Of a DNA stretch of 19,285 bases, positions 14,490 through 19,285 are shown piece after piece. Numbering within the stretch: the stretch's first letter is position 1; every line of letters begins with the position of its first letter. Under the pieces are notes generated by a model that saw only the letters and a program-made list of their open reading frames with translations, had not been told where the DNA came from and searched no databases. The stretch is from an uncultured Collinsella sp. (GTDB lineage: Bacteria > Actinomycetota > Coriobacteriia > Coriobacteriales > Coriobacteriaceae), in assembly GCA_938023705.1 (NCBI GenBank), contig CALJDJ010000010.1, positions 1-19,285 of the forward strand. The letters run 5' to 3'. The position numbers were made by a program, and so were the translations under genes.

Positions 14490-15374
14490 ATGAGCGAAAA
14501 GCAAATGAGGCTCGGCGCCCTCGAAGCCGGCGGGACCAAGATGGTCTGTGCCGTGGTGTCCGGCGACGGCGAGGTCCTCGACCGTATGGAGACCCCGACG
14601 CTTACGCCCGCCGAGACCGTCCCGCAGATGATCGAGTGGTTCACCGCCCGCGATGTGGACGCGTTGGGCATCGGCGCCTTCGGCCCGACCTGCGTCGACC
14701 CCAACGACGAGCGCTACGGCTCCATCCTCCAGACGCCCAAGCTCGCGTGGCGAGGCCATGGTCTTCGCGCCGCGTTCGCCGACGCCCTCGGGATTCCGGT
14801 GGCCTACGACACGGACGTGAACGTTGCCTGCCTCGGCGAAGTGGTCTTCGGCTGCTGCAAGGGGCTCGAGGACGCCGTCTACGTGACCATCGGCACCGGC
14901 GTGGGCGCGGGCGTCATGTGCGCGGGCAGACTCCTTCACGGCATGCTGCACCCCGAGGCCGGTCACATGCTGGTAAGGACCCGTCCCACCGAGGAGGGAC
15001 GCTGCGTCTGCCCGAGCCACGCGAGCTGTCTCGAGGGGCTCGCCTCCGGCCCCGCCATCGCCGCGCGCTGGGGAAAGCCCGCGGCCGAGCTCGCGGACAA
15101 CGATGAGGTGTGGGCGCTCGAGGGGGATTATCTGGGGCAGATGTGCGCGAACCTCGTGCTCATGTACTCGCCTCGCCGCATCGTCCTCGGCGGCGGCGTG
15201 ATGCACCAGGAGCAGCTCTACGGCATCGTCCACAAGAAGACCCTCGAATATCTGGGTGGCTACATCCAGACCGCCGAGCTTAAGGACATGGAGAGCTACA
15301 TCTGCGCCCCGGGCTGCGGCGGCGACCAGGGAATCCTCGGCGCGGCCGAGCTGGCAAGAAGGGCGCTCGCGTAA
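14490..15374 (+). CDS. ROK family fructokinase
   Basis: The 294-aa protein closely resembles the GmuE/ScrK group of ROK fructokinases (ATP + D-fructose to fructose 6-phosphate). It has the ATP loop LEAGGTK (11-17), the catalytic Asp in DTDVN (Asp109), IGTGVGAG (134-141), the HPEAGH motif (154-159), and the zinc site formed by His159 and the CPSHASC cluster (Cys174, His177, Cys180). The following LEGLASGPAIAARWGK is nearly diagnostic for this subgroup. A regulatory ROK protein is excluded because no DNA-binding domain is present. As last gene of the PTS/GH172 operon it would phosphorylate free fructose released inside the cell. A hairpin terminator follows 32 nt after the stop. Confidence 0.9.
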   Translation: MSEKQMRLGALEAGGTKMVCAVVSGDGEVLDRMETPTLTPAETVPQMIEWFTARDVDALGIGAFGPTCVDPNDERYGSILQTPKLAWRGHGLRAAFADALGIPVAYDTDVNVACLGEVVFGCCKGLEDAVYVTIGTGVGAGVMCAGRLLHGMLHPEAGHMLVRTRPTEEGRCVCPSHASCLEGLASGPAIAARWGKPAAELADNDEVWALEGDYLGQMCANLVLMYSPRRIVLGGGVMHQEQLYGIVHKKTLEYLGGYIQTAELKDMESYICAPGCGGDQGILGAAELARRALA

Positions 15375-15406
15375 CTTGCGCTCTCTCCGCCATACAACGC
15401 GTTAAG

Positions 15407-15456
15407 AAAAGACGAGCGCTTCTTGCCAATTGAGCGGCAAGAAGTGCTCGTCTTTT
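15407..15456 (+). terminator. Strong terminator of the PTS/GH172/ROK operon
   Basis: A 21-nt arm (15407-15427, starting AAAAGACGAGC and ending TTCTTGCC) pairs with 15436-15456 (GGCAAGAA through CTCGTCTTTT) with two mismatched bases and an 8-nt loop. The arms end in A4 and T4, so it can stop transcription from both sides. It separates the operon from the remnants downstream. Confidence 0.92.
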
Positions 15457-15490
15457 GCATTTGTTTTTGGGGCAGGACGCCCCGCCTCCG

Positions 15491-15733
15491 CTAGAGTCCC
15501 TGGACCGCCACACCCACGAGGTTTGGACCGGTGTGGACAAGAAGCGCGGGGCTGATGTCGGAGCGGACGACCTCCACCGCGTTGGCCACGCGCTCGCACA
15601 GGGCCTGCTCCATGCGGTCGTAGAGGTCGGCGTGGGCCGAGGTGCGGCTCGCGGCAAAGCGCACCTTGGGGTGCTTCTCGACGATGGCGGCGATGAGCTT
15701 GACCTCGGTGCGATGCGGTACTTGCACAGCCAT
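15491..15733 (-). pseudogene. DegV-like C-terminal remnant
   Basis: The minus strand encodes about 80 residues, including VKLIAAIVEKHPKVRFAAS and SDISPALLVHTGPNLVGVAV, and ends at TAG (15491-15493). The HTGPxxxG ending and the preceding SDISPAL are like the C-terminus of DegV-type fatty-acid-binding proteins. Just upstream, another frame contains AQKANSLAYTKWLCKYRIAP, which would continue well into this one if a single base were changed near 15710. No N-terminal DegV domain exists. It is either a decayed end of a DegV gene or a small unrelated protein. Confidence 0.45.
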
Positions 15734-15776
15734 TTCGTGTACGCGAGGCTGTTGGCTTTCTGGGCCACAGCAATCA

Positions 15777-15830
15777 CCTTCCCCCTAGTATGATGACCTG
15801 AACAATCCTCATGCTAGGGGGAAGGTTTTT
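15777..15830 (+). terminator. 17-bp stem hairpin with T-run
   Basis: CCTTCCCCCTAGTATGA (15777-15793) pairs with TCATGCTAGGGGGAAGG (15809-15825) at 16 of 17 positions plus one wobble; TTTTT follows (15826-15830). By form it is an intrinsic terminator for plus-strand transcripts, yet no intact plus-strand gene precedes it after the operon terminator at 15456. It may be a leftover of a lost gene or part of a mobile palindrome. Confidence 0.6.
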
Positions 15831-15852
15831 GTCGCGTAGCGGAAATTGGCCT

Positions 15853-16001
15853 CCACCCGCTGAGCGGGTGGCTTTCTATGCCGCGCGTGCCGCGCGGCAC
15901 GGACTAAAGTCCATGAATAAAAACGAGGAAGGCCACGTCCGGCCTCCCTCGCAAAGAGTCTCTGATTGCTCCCACTCATTGGGGACAGTCTTAAATGAGT
16001 G
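15853..16001. repeat. Cluster of five adjacent hairpins
   Basis: In 149 nt five stems follow each other: CCACCCGC/GCGGGTGG (15853-15871), GCCGCGCG/CGCGCGGC (15880-15898), GGACT/AGTCC (15901-15912), GAGG-AGGCC/GGCCT-CCTC (15925-15950) and CACTCATT/AATGAGTG (15973-16001) with a loop starting GGGGACAG. No protein is visible. Such runs of short hairpins fit REP-type repeats or ends of IS200/IS605-type elements; no transposase is present here. Confidence 0.55.
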
Positions 16002-16159
16002 CTCTTGAAATGCCGGCGCCTGGGGACGTTCTTTTTCTGTCTGCAGTTTGGGACGATCCTTAGAGCTGCAGCGCGCCATGAGCGACGAGGCGAAGCGGAT
16101 CATCCTGTCTTTTGAGTTCTAAGCATAAGCCCCTGTCTCTGAGCAATGACCGGTTCGCA
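16002..16159. other. Non-coding stretch with a possible gene tail
   Basis: Nothing intact is visible. A short plus-strand reading ending at TAA 16120-16122 (LQRAMSDEAKRIILSFEF) looks protein-like and may be the tail of a lost gene, but I do not recognise it. Two further GGGGAC/GGGAC motifs (around 16022 and 16050) echo the loop motif of nearby hairpins. Confidence 0.25.
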
Positions 16160-16332
16160 TTTGTGCGTATTTGCGTGCGTGGGATTGCGTGAATATGCGT
16201 ATAGATGCGCCGTTTACGGGACAAAAATGACCGTTTAGCGGTGAGATACGCAAAAACGCGCACAGACGCGCGTGTTTGTGCGAATATAGAGCTATCCGAA
16301 ATGCAAGACGTTCTATGACACAGGAGGCACAT
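16160..16332 (+). promoter_or_regulatory. Operator-like repeat region before the oxidoreductase
   Basis: TGCGT or TGCGC starts at 16164, 16172, 16176, 16186, 16196 and 16206; the last four are exactly 10 bp apart. The complement ACGCA/ACGCG starts at 16248, 16256 and 16266, so two arrays face each other. Between them CCGTTTA occurs twice (16210-16216 and 16231-16237), 21 bp apart. This phased layout suggests binding of a repressor, possibly the DeoR-family product encoded downstream. AGGAGG at about 16323-16328 is the ribosome binding site. Confidence 0.45.
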
Positions 16333-17412
16333 ATGGTAGATTCCAAGCAGGCTCCACTCGACTCCGCGGCAGCCGCAAAAGCAGCGTTCGCTTCGGTCCA
16401 GGACAAGCCATTCCCCGATGATATCTTTACGGCTCCCGAGCTTCGTTGGGCCGTCATCGGTTGCGGCGTTATCGCCAACCAGATGGCTCAGTCCCTTGCT
16501 CTTGCCGGTCGCAAGCTTGCGGGCGTCGCCAACCGTACGCTGTCCAAGGCTCAGGCTTTTGCCGAGCAGTATGGCATCGAGAAGGTCTACGACACGGTTG
16601 AGGACCTCTACGCCGATCCTGGCATCGACGCCGTCTACATCACTACCCCGCACAACACTCATATCACCTATCTGCGCGCTGCCCTGGCAGCCGGCAAGCA
16701 CGTGCTCTGCGAGAAGGCCATTACCCTCAATTCCGCTGAACTCGATGAGGCCCGTGCCATTGCCGCCGAGCACAACGTTGTCCTTATGGACGCTACCACG
16801 GTGCTTCATATGCCCTTGTATCAGGAGCTGCGTCGTCGCATGGATGCCGGCGAGTTCGGCCGCATGAACCTCGCTCAGCTCAACTTTGGTAGCTACAAGG
16901 AGTACGGCGACCTGACCAACCGTTTCTACAATCGCAACCTTGCCGGCGGTGCCATGCTCGATATTGGTGTGTATGCCCTGTCCGTCATGCGCCTGTTTAT
17001 GGCGAGCCAGCCCGCCGAGGTCGTGTCTCTAGGCAACACCTGCGAGACTGACGTCGATGTTGCGGGCGGCATCGTCTGCCGCAATGCCGAGCAGCAGCTG
17101 GGCGTCGTGAGCCTTACGCTTCACTCCAAGCAGCCCAAGCGCTCGGTCATCAGCTTTGACAAGTGCTACATCGAGGTCAACGAGTATCCGCGCGCCGATC
17201 ACGCGACCATCGTGTGGACTGCGGACGGCCACCGCGAGGAGGTCCACGCCGGCACCGAGGCTTACGCCCTTTGCTATGAGATGGCCGATCTTGAGAAGGC
17301 CGTTGCCGGCGACGACTCTAAGCGTGAGCTGCTGGATTATGCTTCTGATGTTATGGAGCTAATGACCAAGCTACGCGCCGACTGGGGAGTCGTGTACCCC
17401 GAGGAGGAGTAA
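16333..17412 (+). CDS. Gfo/Idh/MocA family NAD(P)-dependent oxidoreductase
   Basis: The 359-aa enzyme has an N-terminal Rossmann fold, starting after an unusual leader of about 36 residues, with WAVIGCGVIAN (39-49) for NAD(P) and the family motif CEKA (126-129). The C-terminal sheet domain carries GGAMLDIGVY (205-214), as in the dihydrodiol dehydrogenase-like branch. Members oxidise or reduce sugars, inositols and related alcohols; the substrate cannot be told here. ATG 16333 was chosen for its AGGAGG site; ATG 16315 and a TTG at 16276 are in frame but lack such a site and run into the operator-like repeats. The DeoR-family gene starts 3 nt after its stop, so the two form an operon. Confidence 0.9.
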   Translation: MVDSKQAPLDSAAAAKAAFASVQDKPFPDDIFTAPELRWAVIGCGVIANQMAQSLALAGRKLAGVANRTLSKAQAFAEQYGIEKVYDTVEDLYADPGIDAVYITTPHNTHITYLRAALAAGKHVLCEKAITLNSAELDEARAIAAEHNVVLMDATTVLHMPLYQELRRRMDAGEFGRMNLAQLNFGSYKEYGDLTNRFYNRNLAGGAMLDIGVYALSVMRLFMASQPAEVVSLGNTCETDVDVAGGIVCRNAEQQLGVVSLTLHSKQPKRSVISFDKCYIEVNEYPRADHATIVWTADGHREEVHAGTEAYALCYEMADLEKAVAGDDSKRELLDYASDVMELMTKLRADWGVVYPEEE

Positions 17413-17415
17413 GCG

Positions 17416-18162
17416 ATGCTAGCGGAAGATAGGCTCAACGCGATCGTGTCGATGGTTCAGCAGACCGGCTCGGTTACCGTGCCGGAGCTTGCCGAAGCCC
17501 TGGGCGTGACGGCGTCTACCATTCGGCGCGACCTGCAGACGCTCAATCGCGCACACCGTATCGCCAAGGTGCACGGTGGGGCGACGAGCCTTGAGCGCGC
17601 GCACGTGACGCGCGACCTAACGCTTAATGAGCGCAGCGATCTCCATAACGACGACAAGGAACGTATCTGCGCCCGTGCGGCGGCACTTGTGGAGCCCGAG
17701 AGCTTTGTATACATCGACTCGGGTTCGACGACGCTCAGGCTCATCGAGCATCTTCCACACCTTGAAGATGTCACCTATGTGACCGATTCCGTGCTCCATG
17801 CTCAACGCCTTGCTTTGCGCGGCATGCGTACCGTGGTGCTGGGTGGCGAGCTCAAACCCGAGACCGAGGCGCTCGTTGGCCCCGATGCCTTGGCAACCTT
17901 AGACCGCTACAACTTCAACTGTGGCTTTTGGGGCTCTAACGGCATTGCCGCCGAGCAGGGCTTCACGGCGCCCGATATCGAGGAGGCGCAAGTAAAGCGT
18001 ATCTCGATGCGCCATACGGCCAAGCGCTTCGTAATCTCGGACGCCAGTAAATTTGGCATGGTGGCGCCCGTCAAGTTCGCGGACTTTCGTGACGCAACGA
18101 TTATTACCGCAGGCGAGGTCCCCGCCAAGTACCGGACAATGGACAACGTCGTCACGGTCTAG
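17416..18162 (+). CDS. DeoR/GlpR family transcriptional repressor
   Basis: The 248-aa protein has the DeoR-type helix-turn-helix at about 5-56 (VPELAEALGVTASTIRRDLQ, then KVHGGA) and a sugar-phosphate-binding DeoRC domain with DSGSTT (101-106), VVLGGEL (140-146) and CGFWGSNGI. Such regulators usually repress sugar catabolism until a phosphorylated intermediate binds. Its gene lies 3 nt behind the oxidoreductase gene; control of that gene, and of itself, through the phased repeats at 16160-16275 is the simplest idea. No sugar kinase or transporter follows, so the inducer is unknown. A conserved-loop hairpin lies just after its stop. Confidence 0.92.
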   Translation: MLAEDRLNAIVSMVQQTGSVTVPELAEALGVTASTIRRDLQTLNRAHRIAKVHGGATSLERAHVTRDLTLNERSDLHNDDKERICARAAALVEPESFVYIDSGSTTLRLIEHLPHLEDVTYVTDSVLHAQRLALRGMRTVVLGGELKPETEALVGPDALATLDRYNFNCGFWGSNGIAAEQGFTAPDIEEAQVKRISMRHTAKRFVISDASKFGMVAPVKFADFRDATIITAGEVPAKYRTMDNVVTV

Positions 18163-18177
18163 CGACGGGAAGGCCAA

Positions 18178-18213
18178 AACCACCACAAAGGGGACAGGCA
18201 CCTTTGTGGTGGG
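18178..18213 (+). repeat. GGGACAGGCAC-loop hairpin, copy 1
   Basis: CCACCACAAAG (18180-18190) and CTTTGTGGTGG (18202-18212) form a perfect 11-bp stem around the loop GGGACAGGCAC. It begins 17 nt after the deoR-type gene's stop and reads in the same direction. No T-run follows, so any terminator role would be non-standard. Confidence 0.7.
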
Positions 18214-18278
18214 TCAATGGAAAAGCGGCAACGACCATCCCGGGCGCTGCCACTTTTGTTGTCTACCGGTTTATCTAA

Positions 18279-18484
18279 ATCTGTAACAACCAGACCGTTA
18301 AAAGCAGGCTAGATGTTACAGATCGAGATACTTACGAACCGCGCCGTCCCTTTGTCTCAATCTGTAACATCTGGGACTGATTTTGCCGAGTTACTGTTAC
18401 AGATTGAGATTTTCCCTTAAGGGGGATTCGAAAGTCTTGATCTGTAACAGGTAGACCAGAAAATGGGTTCTAACTGTTACAGAT
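18279..18484. repeat. Three tandem 45-bp inverted-repeat units
   Basis: Units at 18279-18323, 18360-18404 and 18440-18484 each consist of ATCTGTAACA, a 25-nt spacer and TGTTACAGAT. The 10-bp arms are perfect in all three and pairing partly extends outward (consensus about TCTCRATCTGTAACA). Spacer length is exactly 25 nt in each while the spacer sequences differ. Gaps between units are 36 and 35 nt, giving a period of 80-81 bp. It lies between two converging genes. The arrangement could be stem-loops or paired protein-binding half-sites 35 bp apart. Confidence 0.8.
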
Positions 18485-18522
18485 CGAGACGTTTTGGGAC
18501 CGCGGCTGAGCCATCGCGGCAA

Positions 18523-18559
18523 AACCATCATAAAGGTGCCTGTCCCCATTGTGGTGGTT
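18523..18559 (-). terminator. GGGACAGGCAC-loop hairpin, copy 2 (after the pseudouridine synthase)
   Basis: Read on the minus strand, ACCACCACAAT (18558-18548) pairs with most of CTTTATGATGGT (18535-18524) around the loop GGGGACAGGCAC, followed by TTTT. It starts right at the stop codon of the pseudouridine synthase gene, so it probably terminates that transcript. It is the inverted counterpart of the hairpin at 18178-18213, sharing 16 identical bases across loop and stem base. Confidence 0.6.
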
Positions 18560-19218
18560 TAGGGCTCCCAGGGGCAAGGGGCTTCGATGTGGATGTGCTC
18601 GCCGGTTACGGGATGCGTAAAGGACACGCTGTGGGCGTGGAGCATCAATCCACAGGGGCGCGGCGTGCCGTACAGGTCGTCGCCTACCAGGGGATGACGC
18701 TCGCTGGCCAGATGCACGCGGATCTGGTGCTTGCGGCCGGTGAGCAGCTCGACATCGATATACGAACGCGTGGGCAGGCCGCGGCGGCTCTTAAGGCGCT
18801 TGAGCACCTTGACGCGCGTCTGAGAGGGCTTTCCGCTGGCGCCGACACGCATCTTGCGGCTATCGTGGCGGTCGCGCGCGATGGGCTTGTCGATGAGCTT
18901 TTCGTTCCAGTCGATCTTGCCCTCGGCGAGCGCCAGGTAGTGCTTTTCGAACGCGTGGTCGATGATCATCTGGTCAAAGGCGGGCTGCGTTTGCTTGTCG
19001 AGCGAGAACAGCACCACGCCGGTGGTGTCGCGGTCCAAGCGGTTGAGCGGCTGCATGTCGGTCGCGGCAAAGCCGTCGCCCATCGCCAGCAAAAGGTCGC
19101 TGGCGTAGTCGGTAAGTGTGCGCTCGCCGGTGCCGTCACCGTGGACGATCATGCCGGCGGGCTTGTCGATGGCCATGAGCCAGGCGTCGCAATAGAGGAC
19201 TTGAGGTTCTTCGTTCAC
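18559..19218 (-). CDS. RluA-family RNA pseudouridine synthase
   Basis: The 219-aa protein converts specific uridines in rRNA or tRNA to pseudouridine. It shows DKPAGMIVHGDG (18-29), the catalytic motif LNRLDRDTTGVVLF with Asp62, EKHYLALAEG (91-100) and LLTGRKHQIRVHLA near the C-terminus. In most relatives the catalytic motif begins HRLD; here it is NRLD, with the essential Arg and Asp kept. No S4 domain is present, so it is closer to the short RluA/TruC type than to RluD. The target site is not predictable. The start is GTG (19216-19218) with AAAGG 8 nt before it. It converges on the DeoR-family gene. Confidence 0.92.
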   Translation of the reverse strand: MNEEPQVLYCDAWLMAIDKPAGMIVHGDGTGERTLTDYASDLLLAMGDGFAATDMQPLNRLDRDTTGVVLFSLDKQTQPAFDQMIIDHAFEKHYLALAEGKIDWNEKLIDKPIARDRHDSRKMRVGASGKPSQTRVKVLKRLKSRRGLPTRSYIDVELLTGRKHQIRVHLASERHPLVGDDLYGTPRPCGLMLHAHSVSFTHPVTGEHIHIEAPCPWEP

Positions 19219-19233
19219 GTGTAAACCTTTCGG

Positions 19234-19285
19234 TTAGCTAATTCCCACAAACATGCAGCCCGAGGTGGCGCCGCGCAGGCGGGCG
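19234..19285 (-). CDS. C-terminal end of an unidentified minus-strand gene
   Basis: The minus strand is open from the window edge and reads ARLRGATSGCMFVGIS before TAA (19234-19236), 15 nt upstream of the pseudouridine synthase start. Spacing and direction suggest the preceding gene of the same operon. Only 16 residues are visible and I do not recognise them; a chance open frame is possible. Confidence 0.35.
   Translation of the reverse strand, partial: ARLRGATSGCMFVGIS

Noticed and set aside
15455..15793. Plus-strand frame after the ROK operon terminator
   Set aside because: It starts inside the terminator arm, is antisense to the more protein-like DegV remnant and resembles no family.
16276..16332. 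Longer start for the oxidoreductase (TTG 16276 or ATG 16315)
   Set aside because: Neither has a ribosome binding site, while ATG 16333 follows AGGAGG; the extra residues run into the operator-like repeats.
18279..18484. CRISPR array
   Set aside because: The repeated parts alternate in orientation, are only 10 bp and are separated by alternating 25 and 35-36 nt; no cas gene is near.

Overview
The window looks like a chromosomal segment of a GC-rich gut actinobacterium. Class Coriobacteriia, genus Collinsella or a close relative, fits best. This rests on the style of the ribosomal proteins, the high-GC codon use and the intergenic palindromes with a GGGGACAG loop. It is recognition by eye, not a search result.

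Positions 1-6203 hold the first part of the S10/spc ribosomal protein cluster on the + strand: rplC-rplD-rplW, then rplB-rpsS-rplV-rpsC-rplP-rpmC-rpsQ, then rplN-rplX. Long structured non-coding leaders sit before rplC, rplB and rplN and split the cluster into three blocks. The leaders of rplC and rplB share a nearly identical 24-nt element. A strong terminator directly follows rplX, so rplE and the rest of the spc operon are not adjacent here. No rpsJ is visible in the 352 nt before rplC.

Positions 6204-7685 are a gene graveyard. They hold palindromes, an internally deleted IS3-family transposase remnant (-) and the C-terminal half of a 5'-methylthioadenosine/S-adenosylhomocysteine nucleosidase (+).

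Positions 7879-15374 are one catabolic module on the + strand. It has a LevR-like PTS-regulated transcription factor, a complete mannose-family PTS in the order IIB-IIC-IID-IIA, a DUF2961/GH172 protein, and a ROK kinase very like GmuE/ScrK fructokinases. A strong hairpin terminator ends it. My reading is that a fructose-containing disaccharide is imported and phosphorylated by the PTS, cut in the cytoplasm by the GH172 enzyme, and the released free fructose is phosphorylated by the ROK kinase. The regulator lacks the sigma-54 contact motif and the Walker B acids, which makes it unusual for its family.

Positions 15457-16332 have no intact gene. They hold a DegV-like remnant, a dense run of hairpins, and a promoter region with helically phased TGCGY repeats. 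Then come a Gfo/Idh/MocA oxidoreductase and a DeoR-family repressor (+). Between the repressor and a convergent RluA-type pseudouridine synthase (-) lies a repeat block with three 45-bp inverted-repeat units, each with an exactly 25-nt spacer. Two GGGACAGGCAC-loop hairpins flank the block, one behind each converging gene. The last 52 bases seem to hold the end of another minus-strand gene.
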